A stretch of DNA of 61,320 nt from CAMDTE01 sp034679985 (GTDB taxonomy: Bacteria > Bacteroidota > Bacteroidia > Flavobacteriales > Schleiferiaceae). The stretch spans positions 1 to 61,320 of the forward strand of contig JAXITR010000008.1 of assembly GCA_034679985.1 (NCBI GenBank), written 5' to 3'. Under the pieces are notes generated by a model, which saw only the letters and a list, made by a program, of their open reading frames with translations, had not been told where the DNA came from and made no database searches. This document shows positions 43,127-51,378 of the stretch, piece by piece (position 1 is the stretch's first letter; every line of letters begins with the position of its first letter). A program made the position numbers and the translations under genes.

Positions 43127-43903
43127 TCAGTGCCCCAAAACCAGCTGGCTGGACCACGCCAACGCCGTGCCCAACAAGACCACGGCCAATTTTTCGGCGT
43201 TGAATTTGTGGTCTTTTTGGTTTTCAAACAAAATGGTGGTAGACACGTGGAGGAAGATGCCGGCAACCAAGCCCATGGCCGCCGTATGGAACGGGGCGTC
43301 GGGCTGATTCCAAAGCTGTCCCAAGAGTGCGCCAACAGGGGTAGACAAGGCAAACAAGCTGATGGCCGTCCACCGGGTGCGGGCGGACAATCCGCTTTCG
43401 CGCAACCAAAGGGCCACCACCATGCTGACGGGCAGATTGTGCAGGGCAATGGCGGCACCAAAGGCCAATCGTTGCTCCGGCACCATGCCGGCCAGGGGCA
43501 GACCTTCGAGGGTGGAGTGGATCACCAATCCGGCGAGTGCTCCCCACGGGCTGCCTCCGTGGTGCACGTGGCCGTGTTCCAGTCCGCGGGTGGCAAAGTC
43601 CAAAAGATATTGGATGAGGAAGCCAACCATGACCCAGGTGCCTGCGGAGAGCAAGGATTCTGCGGCTCCGTGCGCGTGGTGGTGTGTGTCGTGAGCGGCT
43701 CCGTGCAGGGAACCGTCGGCCCCGGCAAAAACTTCCGGGAGCCAAACGAATACGGTGGTGCTGAACAAAAAGGCGCCGGAAAAAGCCAACAAGAGCTTAG
43801 CAGACGGCGTAAACGTTTTGAATCCCCACTCCACCAGGGCGGCACCGCCCCAAACGCCCAGCGCAAGCAACAGGGCCATCCATTCCAAAGTCAATGCGTT
43901 CAC
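43127..43903 (-). CDS. ZIP-family metal transporter
   Basis: A 258-residue membrane protein with about eight hydrophobic segments. The metal-path motifs are HSTLEG (His129, Glu133) and ALHNLP (His155, Asn156, Pro158), and a His-rich loop HDTHHHAHG (71-79) lies between helices, all typical of ZIP importers of Zn2+, Fe2+ or Mn2+. The start is a GTG at 43903; the first in-frame ATG (43879) would lose part of helix 1. Which metal is carried cannot be read from sequence. Confidence 0.92.
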   Translation of the reverse strand: MNALTLEWMALLLALGVWGGAALVEWGFKTFTPSAKLLLAFSGAFLFSTTVFVWLPEVFAGADGSLHGAAHDTHHHAHGAAESLLSAGTWVMVGFLIQYLLDFATRGLEHGHVHHGGSPWGALAGLVIHSTLEGLPLAGMVPEQRLAFGAAIALHNLPVSMVVALWLRESGLSARTRWTAISLFALSTPVGALLGQLWNQPDAPFHTAAMGLVAGIFLHVSTTILFENQKDHKFNAEKLAVVLLGTALAWSSQLVLGH

Positions 43904-44019
43904 GGGGTAAGTTGGGAATTAATGCGGGGAAAAGAGTGCGGGCGATAAGCGGTTTTGCGGTGGAAACGCAGAATGCAGAATGCTTTGCGGTCTCCTTTGG
44001 GCCTTAGGGGCACTACCGA

Positions 44020-44790
44020 TTACCAAAGATACGGAGATAATGATCGCCACGCGCCCACGGCCAACGCGAGCATCAGAACCCCTCGCACTACGGGTTGCCA
44101 ACGCGGGTCCCGAACCCAGTACCGCGCGGCCAAACTGGCCCCCGAAGCACTCCCCAGAGCCAACAATCCGCCGGGCAACCAGTGGATTTCGCCCAGCCAG
44201 AAAAACAAGAAAAATGCGGGCACCACCACCACAAAGGCCAAGAGCAATTTGATGGTGTTGCCGTCCCGAAGGCTCCAGTGTTCTGCCAAGACCAGAGCGG
44301 CCAGCAACACCAGTCCAATGCCCATTTGCACAAAACCTCCGTAGAATCCCACGCCCAAGTACAGAAGGTGGCGCAGGTAGGGGGAGAGGGGCCGTCGGAT
44401 TGCGGACGGACGTTTCCAGCGTTTTGGGTTGATGGCGAGGGTAAACAACAGGGCGAGCATGATGAATCCAATGACGGATTCCAATGCGGCGTCGGGCAGT
44501 TGCAGGGAAAACCAGGCGCCCACGAGCGATCCTACCGCAACGGTGGGGGCGTACAGGATTTGACCTCGGTGCAACAAGTAGGATTTTTTGCGGCTTTTGC
44601 GCAATCCGGTGAGAGAGGCCAACGTTTGCAGCAACACGCCAACGCGGTTGGTGGCGTTGGCTGCCTGGCCGCCCATTCCGCCCGCCAACAGCAGGCTCAG
44701 GGTAATGGCCGAACCGTTCCCGGCGAGCGTGTTGATGATGCCGGCGGCAAATCCACCGGCCACTATGGCTGCTCCTTCCCAAACGGTCAT
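44020..44790 (-). CDS. TauE/SafE-family (sulfite exporter-like) membrane transporter
   Basis: A 256-residue protein with about eight membrane segments and the TauE/SafE pattern: GGFAAGIINTLAGNGSAITLSLLL near the N-terminus and VGFYGGFVQMGIGLVLLAALVL after the central loop, the two halves of a duplicated fold. Substrates of this family include sulfite, sulfonates and organic anions; none can be assigned here. The ATG at 44790 is supported by a TACCTTTG box 4 bases upstream and by the family N-terminus. Confidence 0.9.
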   Translation of the reverse strand: MTVWEGAAIVAGGFAAGIINTLAGNGSAITLSLLLAGGMGGQAANATNRVGVLLQTLASLTGLRKSRKKSYLLHRGQILYAPTVAVGSLVGAWFSLQLPDAALESVIGFIMLALLFTLAINPKRWKRPSAIRRPLSPYLRHLLYLGVGFYGGFVQMGIGLVLLAALVLAEHWSLRDGNTIKLLLAFVVVVPAFFLFFWLGEIHWLPGGLLALGSASGASLAARYWVRDPRWQPVVRGVLMLALAVGAWRSLSPYLW

Positions 44791-44794
44791 GGCA

Positions 44795-44820
44795 CAAAGG
44801 TAGGAGAAGGCGTACTTTTG
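44795..44820. promoter_or_regulatory. Back-to-back -7 boxes of the TauE gene (-) and lipoprotein gene (+)
   Basis: TACCTTTG on the minus strand (44795-44802) and TACTTTTG on the plus strand (44813-44820), 4 and 5 bases from their start codons, in a 35-base intergenic region. Confidence 0.6.
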
Positions 44821-44825
44821 CAACC

Positions 44826-45173
44826 ATGCAGAGAAAAGGATGGATGTGGGTTGTGGCCGTTGCGGGTGCTGCAACGGTGGGTTGTTCGCCAGACGGTGGA
44901 GATTACGCGTTGGCTTCCGCACGCTTGGACACTATGGAAATAGGCATTGAGCCCGTGTATTCGGTGCGCATGCAGGCCATCAACCCCGGTCCCGACACCT
45001 TTTTGGTGCTGACGGCCTCCCTGGAGCAGGACGGCGCCGCGTACCGCGACTCCACGGGATTTTACGCCTTGACCGGCGACACCGTGGAAACCGAGGTGGT
45101 GTTTCCGGAAGCTCGCGTGACGCGCGGCGTACCGACCTTTAAAGCGGCGTTGTTGCCGCGCAACCGTCGATGA
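44826..45173 (+). CDS. Small lipoprotein of unknown function
   Basis: A 115-residue lipoprotein with signal and lipobox ATVGC (Cys20). The mature part looks like a small beta sandwich (IEPVYSVRMQAINPGPDTFLVLTASLEQDG, ending with a basic PRNRR). I do not recognise the family. It overlaps the downstream methyltransferase gene by ATGA, so the two are translated together although no functional link is apparent. Confidence 0.82.
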   Translation: MQRKGWMWVVAVAGAATVGCSPDGGDYALASARLDTMEIGIEPVYSVRMQAINPGPDTFLVLTASLEQDGAAYRDSTGFYALTGDTVETEVVFPEARVTRGVPTFKAALLPRNRR

Positions 45174-46318
45174 GCGTTGTGGTTCCGGGTGCCGGTAGGG
45201 ACGAATCCCTGGTGGCAAAAACCCTCTTCGGATTGGAAGGCGTATTGGCCGACGAACTGCGTTTGTTGGGCGCCAAAGAAGTAAAAACGGTCCCCCGAGC
45301 GGTCACCTTTGTGGGCGATTTGGGCTTTATGTACAAGGCCAACTTGATGTTGACCACGGCGTTGAAAATACTGCGCCCCATTCACCAATTTGGAGTATTG
45401 ACCAAGGAAGACCTCTACCGGGGCAGTTTGGAAGTGGCTTGGCCGGATTGGTTCTCTCCGGATTCTACCTTCGTGGTGCGGTGTTCCGGCGCACATCCGG
45501 CGTTTACGCATTCGGGCTTTGCGGCCCTGGTGGTGAAGGACGCCGTTGCCGATTCTTTTCGCAAAAAATTCGGTCGTCGGCCGGACGTGGGCAAGGAAAA
45601 CCCGGACATTGTGATTGACGTGCGGCTGACTCCGCAGCGGGCGCACTTGTCTTTGGACAGCTCCGGTCATTCGCTGCACCGCCGCGGCTACCGCCAGGAA
45701 GTGGGCGCCGCGCCCATGTCTGAGGTATTGGCTGCCGGCATCCTTCGCTTGGTGGGGTACCGCGGCGATCGGCCGTTGTTGGATCCCATGTGCGGGTCCG
45801 GAACGTTTCCCATTGAGGCCGCTTTGCAGGCGGACCGAATGGCACCGGGTTTGTTTCGGGACAAATTTGCGTTTCAGTCTTGGTCCGATTATTCCGAAGA
45901 CTTGCACGCCAAGATTGAGGAAAGTGTTTTGAAAAAAGGCCGTGAAGGCTTGGCTCCCATTTTTGGTTGGGACCGGGAGGCCTACATGCTGGTCAAGGCC
46001 CGGAAAAATGCGGAGGCCGCCGTGGTGGACGAGCGCATCCAGTGGAAACGCCAAACGTTTATTGGGTCCGAAAAGCCCACGGAGCGGGGTCTTCTGGTGA
46101 TAAATCCACCGTACAACATTAAAATTCAGGCGGATACGGACAAGTTGTACCGCGGCATGGCCGAGACGCTGAACCGGGGGTATTCCGGTTGGGAGGCGTG
46201 GATTTTGTCTGCGGACCGCGAGGCCTTGCGCCGAGCGGGCTGGGACATCTTCAAGCGCATTCCGTTGAAAAACGGTGATTTGGACTGCGATTTGGTGGGC
46301 ATCCGCATCCCGGAATAA
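45170..46318 (+). CDS. THUMP-domain RNA methyltransferase (RlmL N-domain-like)
   Basis: A 382-residue SAM-dependent methyltransferase: an N-terminal ferredoxin-like and THUMP region (about 10-170; LFGLEGVLADELRLLG), then the Rossmann methyltransferase domain with LLDPMCGSGTFPIEAAL (SAM binding) and the N2/N6-type catalytic INPPYN. This matches the YcbY/RlmL N-terminal half that methylates G2445 of 23S rRNA, often annotated as a class I RNA methyltransferase in Bacteroidota. There is no RlmK domain. It overlaps the lipoprotein gene and precedes pfkA. Confidence 0.93.
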   Translation: MSVVVPGAGRDESLVAKTLFGLEGVLADELRLLGAKEVKTVPRAVTFVGDLGFMYKANLMLTTALKILRPIHQFGVLTKEDLYRGSLEVAWPDWFSPDSTFVVRCSGAHPAFTHSGFAALVVKDAVADSFRKKFGRRPDVGKENPDIVIDVRLTPQRAHLSLDSSGHSLHRRGYRQEVGAAPMSEVLAAGILRLVGYRGDRPLLDPMCGSGTFPIEAALQADRMAPGLFRDKFAFQSWSDYSEDLHAKIEESVLKKGREGLAPIFGWDREAYMLVKARKNAEAAVVDERIQWKRQTFIGSEKPTERGLLVINPPYNIKIQADTDKLYRGMAETLNRGYSGWEAWILSADREALRRAGWDIFKRIPLKNGDLDCDLVGIRIPE

Positions 46319-46344
46319 CCCACCCGGAGCGGCAGGGGAATGCG

Positions 46345-46352
46345 TACTTTTG
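46345..46352 (+). promoter_or_regulatory. -7 promoter box for pfkA
   Basis: TACTTTTG ends 4 bases before the pfkA ATG, in the 38-base gap after the methyltransferase gene. Confidence 0.6.
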
Positions 46353-46356
46353 CTTC

Positions 46357-47328
46357 ATGAACCATCTTGCTGTCTTGACCTCTGGGGGCGATTCGCCCGG
46401 AATGAACGCCTGCATTCGCGCCGTGGTGCGCACCGCTGGATTGCACAACATCCGGGTTTCGGGAGTGTACCGCGGCTATCAGGGTTTGATTGAGGACGAC
46501 ATCATCGAGATCAATCGGGACCACGTTCGGAACACCATCCACCGCGGAGGTACGTGGTTGAAAACCGCGCGAAGCGACGAATTTCGTACGCCGGAAGGGC
46601 GTCAAAAGGCCATTGCCAACTTGCGCGCCCGCGGCATCGACGCACTGGTGGTCATCGGCGGAGACGGGTCGTTTCGCGGGGCCACGGCGTTGTCTGCAGA
46701 AATGGAAGATTTGCCCGTCATCGGTTGCCCCGGCACCATTGACAACGACCTTTTTGGAACCGACTTGACCATTGGGTACGACACCGCAGTCAACACCGCA
46801 GTGGAAGCGGTGGACCGCATTCGCGACACGGCGGCCTCACACAACCGATTGTTTTTTGTGGAAGTAATGGGTCGGGACGCCGGGTTTATTGCGCTGCGCA
46901 CCGGAATTGCGGCGGGAGCGGAGGCGGTTTTGATTCCGGAAACCACCACTTACATCGACGAATTGGTGCAAAAGCTGGAGACGGACTGGAAAGAACGCCG
47001 GCGCAGCGGCATCATTGTGGTAGCCGAAGGCGACGACGGCGGCGGTGCAATGGAAGTGGCGCGCAAGGTTCAGGAGCGTTTTCCCCAGTGGGAAACCAAG
47101 GTGACCGTATTGGGCCACATTCAGCGCGGCGGTCGTCCGAGCGCCCAGGACCGCATTCTCGCCAGCCGAATGGGTCACGGTGCCGTTTTGGGCTTGCTTC
47201 AGGGCCAAAGCCGCGTCATGGTTGGTGTTCAGTCCGGTCAAGTCGTTTACGTTCCCTTTGAGCAGGCCACCAAGCACCACCAGGCCATCAATCCCTATTT
47301 GCTGGAGCTGGTGGAAGCCTTGGGTTGA
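46357..47328 (+). CDS. pfkA: ATP-dependent 6-phosphofructokinase
   Basis: Phosphorylates fructose 6-phosphate, committing step of glycolysis. The 323-residue protein has TSGGDSPGMNACIRAVV near the N-terminus, the ATP-site GGDGS (101-105), the catalytic PGTIDND (Asp129), MGRDAGFIA and GHIQRGGRPSAQDR. The glycine after GGD marks ATP rather than PPi as donor. The start ATG at 46357 is set by the promoter box 4 bases upstream. Confidence 0.98.
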   Translation: MNHLAVLTSGGDSPGMNACIRAVVRTAGLHNIRVSGVYRGYQGLIEDDIIEINRDHVRNTIHRGGTWLKTARSDEFRTPEGRQKAIANLRARGIDALVVIGGDGSFRGATALSAEMEDLPVIGCPGTIDNDLFGTDLTIGYDTAVNTAVEAVDRIRDTAASHNRLFFVEVMGRDAGFIALRTGIAAGAEAVLIPETTTYIDELVQKLETDWKERRRSGIIVVAEGDDGGGAMEVARKVQERFPQWETKVTVLGHIQRGGRPSAQDRILASRMGHGAVLGLLQGQSRVMVGVQSGQVVYVPFEQATKHHQAINPYLLELVEALG

Positions 47329-47390
47329 TTCCGAGCAATCACCGTCATTATTGCTTCTGCAGCGCCTGATTCCTTCACCAGTACCCCCGG

Positions 47391-49838
47391 ATGTCCGATT
47401 CCCCAACCTCCTCCCGTGAAGTGCCGTCGGCGCTGTGGGTAGACGTTTGGTTGCCGGTCCCGGTGCATCGATCGTTTACGTATTCGTGGCCGTTTGCGTC
47501 AGAACCCCAAGTAGGACAGCGTCTTTTGGTGGAATTGGGCGCCAAGAAACGGTACGCGGCGGTGGTGGTTCAGGTGCAAACCGCACCGCCGGACTACGAA
47601 ACCAAGCCCGTCTTGGAATTGCTGGAGGACGCCCCCAGCGTGCATCCGTCGCAATTGGCGCTTTGGTATTGGATGGCGGACTACTACCTCTGTTCGGTGG
47701 GGGAAGTGATGACCGCTGCTCTGCCCGCCGCCCTGCGTCCCAGCAGCGAGACCGAAATTCACTACACCGGTGTGGACTGGGAGGAGGCGAGCACCGCTCC
47801 AGCCGAGCGTCCATTTTTGCAGCAACTGCAGCGAGAGGGGTGCATTTCCGGCAAGGGAATCCCCGCCCGAACCCTAGAACGCTGGGTGGCCCAGGGTTGG
47901 GCCGTGGTGGAAGAAAAAGTGGAACCCACACCGCCCCCGCGGCTGCGCACCGAGGTCCAGTACGTTCACCGCCTGAACGACGACCGACAAACAGCTGAAG
48001 TTTTTGGTCAATTGAAACGTGCTAAAGCACAATCAGAAACCCTTTTACAATATTTTAAATTTGGATTGGAGCCGGGTTCCTCAGCATCGTCGGTGGCCCC
48101 CTGGGTTCCCACCGGGGCGCTGCGCGGGCTTCCGTGGAAGGCCCTGGTAGATAAGGGCATCCTGCGCCAACGCTCGGTGGAGGTGGCGCTGCACGATTTG
48201 GAACTCGTCCCGCCTCCAGCACCAGCACTGAACGAGGAACAGCGCGCTGCGGCCGAAATTTGGCAAAAAGCCGGGAATCAGCCCCTACTGTTGCACGGCG
48301 TCACGGGGTCGGGCAAAACGGAGGTCTACCTCCAGCGCATTCAGGAAACGTTGGCAGCAGGCCACCACGCCGTGGTTCTGTTGCCGGAAGTTTCATTGAC
48401 GGAAGGGGTTTTGGCGCGTTACCGGAAGGCCTTGGGCGAAGGGGTGCACGCCTACCATGGACGCGTTTCCGAGCGCCAACGATTGGCCGTTTACCGTTCG
48501 CTCCTGGACGCCCATTCGCCTCCCACGGTGGTGTTGGCCGCACGGTCGGGCATTTTCTTGCCCTGGAACCGGGTGGGATTGGTGGTGGTGGACGAAGAGC
48601 ACGACGCCTCCTACAAACAGAACGAGCCGGCGCCCCGCTACCACGCCAGGGACGTGGCTTTGTGGCTGGCCGCCAAACACCAAATCCCCTTGGTGCTGGG
48701 AAGCGCCACACCGTCCTTGGAAACGTGGCATCGGGCCGAACAAGGCAAAATTGCGAAAGCTGTTCTGAAGCGGAGGTACGGGGCAGCCCCCTTGCCGCAG
48801 ATCATCCTGGTGGACTGGGCCAAAGCACAACGCCGGGGCGAGACCGTGGGTCCCTTGACCCGCGAGGTGGCGGAAGGCATTACCGAACGACTGGCCGACC
48901 GCAAACAAGTGCTGGTGCTGCAAAACCGTCGGGGATTTGCGCCGGTTTCGATGTGTTCTACCTGCGGCCACACGGAGGAATGCACGCGGTGCGACGTCTC
49001 TTTGACGTACCACAAAGCGGCCAATGTTTTGAAGTGCCACTACTGCGGTCAAACCCAAGCCTTGGCGCCCCGCTGCAGCGCCTGCGGCAGTCCGGAAGTG
49101 ATCCTGAAAGGATTGGGTACAGAAAAATTGGAGGAAGAACTCAAGGCGCTGTTTCCCCAGGCCGTTTTGGGACGTTTGGACGCGGATACCGCGCGCTCCA
49201 AGACCGCATTGCACCGTTTGTTGGAAGACGCCCACAACGGCGTTTTGGATCTTTTGGTGGGCACCCAAATGGTGGCCAAAGGCTGGGACCTTCCCGGAGT
49301 GGACTTGGTGGTGGTGCCGCAGGCAGACGGCCTGTTGTCCCACCCGGATTTTCGCGCCCACGAGCGCGCCTACCAACTACTCAGCCAAGTGGCGGGCCGC
49401 GCTGGAAGGAGAGCAGACCGGGGCACGGTGTACATCCAGTCGTACCGTCCGGACCACCGCATCCTTCAGTTGGTCTCCGACCACCGCTACGAAGAAATGG
49501 CCGCCGAACAATTGGTGGAACGGAGGCAGCATTTTCACCCGCCGTTTGTGCGCTTGGTCCACGTGCTGCTCAGCCACAAACATCCGGAGATTGTTCGTGA
49601 CGCCGCCCGTTGGCTGGCGCAGACCCTAACCGAACAGTTGGGCGGAGGTATTTTGGGGCCAGACATTCCGCCGGTGGGCCGCATCAACTTGCAGTACCGG
49701 CAGCAACTCTACGTAAAAATCGATGCGGATGGCGCCTTGCAAGCGTCCAAACAAGGCATCCGCAAATGCTTGCAGTTACTTTCTGTTCACCCGGATTTTC
49801 GATCGGTCCGGGCGATAATTGACGTCGACCCCGTTTAA
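47391..49838 (+). CDS. priA: Primosomal protein N' (replication restart helicase PriA)
   Basis: 3'-5' helicase reloading the replisome at stalled forks. The 815-residue protein has the N-terminal 3'-DNA-binding domain (about 15-110), Walker A GVTGSGKT (about 303-310), DEEH (401-404), RYHARDVA, a zinc-binding cluster of paired cysteines (CSTCGHTEECTRC, CHYCGQT, CSACGS) about residues 523-567, GLGTEKLEEEL and the motif VI region QVAGRAGR. All elements are intact. Its stop overlaps the convergent RluA-type gene by four bases. Confidence 0.98.
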   Translation: MSDSPTSSREVPSALWVDVWLPVPVHRSFTYSWPFASEPQVGQRLLVELGAKKRYAAVVVQVQTAPPDYETKPVLELLEDAPSVHPSQLALWYWMADYYLCSVGEVMTAALPAALRPSSETEIHYTGVDWEEASTAPAERPFLQQLQREGCISGKGIPARTLERWVAQGWAVVEEKVEPTPPPRLRTEVQYVHRLNDDRQTAEVFGQLKRAKAQSETLLQYFKFGLEPGSSASSVAPWVPTGALRGLPWKALVDKGILRQRSVEVALHDLELVPPPAPALNEEQRAAAEIWQKAGNQPLLLHGVTGSGKTEVYLQRIQETLAAGHHAVVLLPEVSLTEGVLARYRKALGEGVHAYHGRVSERQRLAVYRSLLDAHSPPTVVLAARSGIFLPWNRVGLVVVDEEHDASYKQNEPAPRYHARDVALWLAAKHQIPLVLGSATPSLETWHRAEQGKIAKAVLKRRYGAAPLPQIILVDWAKAQRRGETVGPLTREVAEGITERLADRKQVLVLQNRRGFAPVSMCSTCGHTEECTRCDVSLTYHKAANVLKCHYCGQTQALAPRCSACGSPEVILKGLGTEKLEEELKALFPQAVLGRLDADTARSKTALHRLLEDAHNGVLDLLVGTQMVAKGWDLPGVDLVVVPQADGLLSHPDFRAHERAYQLLSQVAGRAGRRADRGTVYIQSYRPDHRILQLVSDHRYEEMAAEQLVERRQHFHPPFVRLVHVLLSHKHPEIVRDAARWLAQTLTEQLGGGILGPDIPPVGRINLQYRQQLYVKIDADGALQASKQGIRKCLQLLSVHPDFRSVRAIIDVDPV

Positions 49839-50530
49839 TCTTTAGTAGAGTCAGCAGGTGCAAGTGCCTGCCATAGAGCTTCTTTGGGTAGGGGAGCAAC
49901 CACCTCGAGGGGCGCTCCGCCCACCGGATGGGGGAGGGCAACCCGACGCGCGTGGAGGTGAATGCTACCGTCCGGATTGGAGCGCTTCGCGCCGTACTTC
50001 AGGTCCCCTTTGATGGGGTGGCCTATCGCCGCGAGCTGCACCCGAATTTGGTGGTGTCGGCCGGTTTCCAGGTCAACTTCCACCAAGGTGTACCGATCGC
50101 CTTTGGTGACGATTCGGTAGTGCAAAACCGCTTGTTGGGCGTCCGGCCGTTGGCTCACAAAAGACTTGTTGTTTTTGCCGTCCCGAGCCAAGCGGTGTTC
50201 CAGGCGCGCCTCCGGCGCGCTGGGGCATCCCTCCACCACCGCCCAGTAGGTTTTGGTCACGGTGCGGTCGTGAAACGCTTGATTGAGCCGCGCCAAGGCT
50301 TTGGACGTTTTGGCCAGGAGCACCAATCCGGAGGTGGGGCGGTCCAACCGGTGGGGCACGCCAATGAAAGCCTTGGGTTTGCCGGCTCGTTTGGCCACCC
50401 AGCGCTCCGCCCACTGTTCCAGAGCAAATGCTTCGGACGGGTCCGGCTGCACCAGCCAACCCGCCGGCTTGTTCAGGGCCAACAAATGATTGTCTTCCCA
50501 AAGAACTTCGGGCGCGGTGGAATTGGGCAT
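49835..50530 (-). CDS. RluA-family pseudouridine synthase
   Basis: A 231-residue pseudouridine synthase with the catalytic HRLDRPTSGLVLLAK motif, ETGRHHQIRVQLAAIGHPIKGD and a C-terminal LHARRVALPHP. No S4 domain precedes the catalytic domain, so it is the short form seen in RluA, RluC-truncated or TruC-like proteins; the RNA target cannot be assigned. It follows panB by 4 bases on the same strand and is convergent with priA, overlapping its stop. Confidence 0.94.
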   Translation of the reverse strand: MPNSTAPEVLWEDNHLLALNKPAGWLVQPDPSEAFALEQWAERWVAKRAGKPKAFIGVPHRLDRPTSGLVLLAKTSKALARLNQAFHDRTVTKTYWAVVEGCPSAPEARLEHRLARDGKNNKSFVSQRPDAQQAVLHYRIVTKGDRYTLVEVDLETGRHHQIRVQLAAIGHPIKGDLKYGAKRSNPDGSIHLHARRVALPHPVGGAPLEVVAPLPKEALWQALAPADSTKD

Positions 50531-50534
50531 GGAC

Positions 50535-51350
50535 TCAGTAACTCTCTTGATCCGTCGGGAACTTCAACTCCTTCACGTCGGAAACGTAGTGGGAAACCGC
50601 ATCGTGGATGACGGTGTCCAAATTAGCGTAGCGGCGCAAAAAGCGCGGATTGAAGTTGTGGTTCATGCCCAGCATGTCGTGCAGCACCAAAACTTGGCCG
50701 TCAACGCCCTGTCCAGCACCGATTCCGATGACGGGAATGGCCAGCGCATCGGACACTTTTTTGGCCAACGAAGCGGGGATTTTCTCCAAAACCAGCGCAA
50801 AACAGCCGGCCTTTTCCAAGGCCAAGGCGTCTTCAATCAGTTTTTCTGCTTCCGCCTCTTCCTTGGCCCGCACGGTGTAGGTGCCAAATTTGTAGATACT
50901 CTGCGGCGTCAGGCCCAGGTGGCCCATCACGGGAATTCCCGCCCGCAAAATGCGCTCGATGGAGTCGATAATTTCCTGACCGCCTTCCAGTTTAACGGCG
51001 TGCCCGCCGGATTCCTTCATGATGCGAACCGCGCTGGAGAGGGCCTCTTTGGAATTTCCTTGGTAGGTGCCAAAAGGCATGTCCACCACCACCAAAGCCC
51101 GGTCCACGCCTCGCACCACGCTGGAGGCGTGGTAAATCATGTGGTCCAGGGTAATGGGCAGGGTGGTTTCGTGGCCGGCCATGACGTTGCTGGCGGAATC
51201 GCCCACCAGCACCACATCCACACCCGCACGGTCCACCAAAAGGGCCATGGTGTAGTCGTAGGCGGTCAGCATGCTGATTTTTTCTCCCTGGCGCTTCATT
51301 TCTTGCAGCGCGTGCGTGGTCACTTTCTTGAATTCGGCGTGTACGGACAT
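50535..51350 (-). CDS. panB: 3-methyl-2-oxobutanoate hydroxymethyltransferase
   Basis: First step of pantothenate synthesis, transferring a hydroxymethyl group from methylene-tetrahydrofolate to ketoisovalerate. The 271-residue protein has MLTAYDYTMALLVDRAGVD, LVGDSASNVMAGHETTLPIT, MPFGTY, KLEGG and GHLGLTPQS, and VIGIGAGQGVDGQVLVLHDMLG. The ATG at 51350 is supported by a TACCTTTG box 4 bases upstream; the frame remains open further but encodes unrelated residues. It is co-directional with the pseudouridine synthase gene. Confidence 0.97.
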   Translation of the reverse strand: MSVHAEFKKVTTHALQEMKRQGEKISMLTAYDYTMALLVDRAGVDVVLVGDSASNVMAGHETTLPITLDHMIYHASSVVRGVDRALVVVDMPFGTYQGNSKEALSSAVRIMKESGGHAVKLEGGQEIIDSIERILRAGIPVMGHLGLTPQSIYKFGTYTVRAKEEAEAEKLIEDALALEKAGCFALVLEKIPASLAKKVSDALAIPVIGIGAGQGVDGQVLVLHDMLGMNHNFNPRFLRRYANLDTVIHDAVSHYVSDVKELKFPTDQESY

Positions 51351-51354
51351 GGGG

Positions 51355-51373
51355 CAAAGGTAACGTACTTTTG
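51355..51373. promoter_or_regulatory. Back-to-back -7 boxes of panB (-) and the DUF4249-like gene (+)
   Basis: TACCTTTG on the minus strand (51355-51362) and TACTTTTG on the plus strand (51366-51373), 4 and 5 bases from their start codons. The whole intergenic region is 28 bases. Confidence 0.6.
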
Positions 51374-51378
51374 CGCGT

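Noticed and set aside
48260..49600. 446-codon open frame within priA in another frame
   Set aside because: priA is intact with all helicase motifs; the overlapping product is rich in Arg/Gly/Pro without domains, a usual effect of G+C-rich codon positions.
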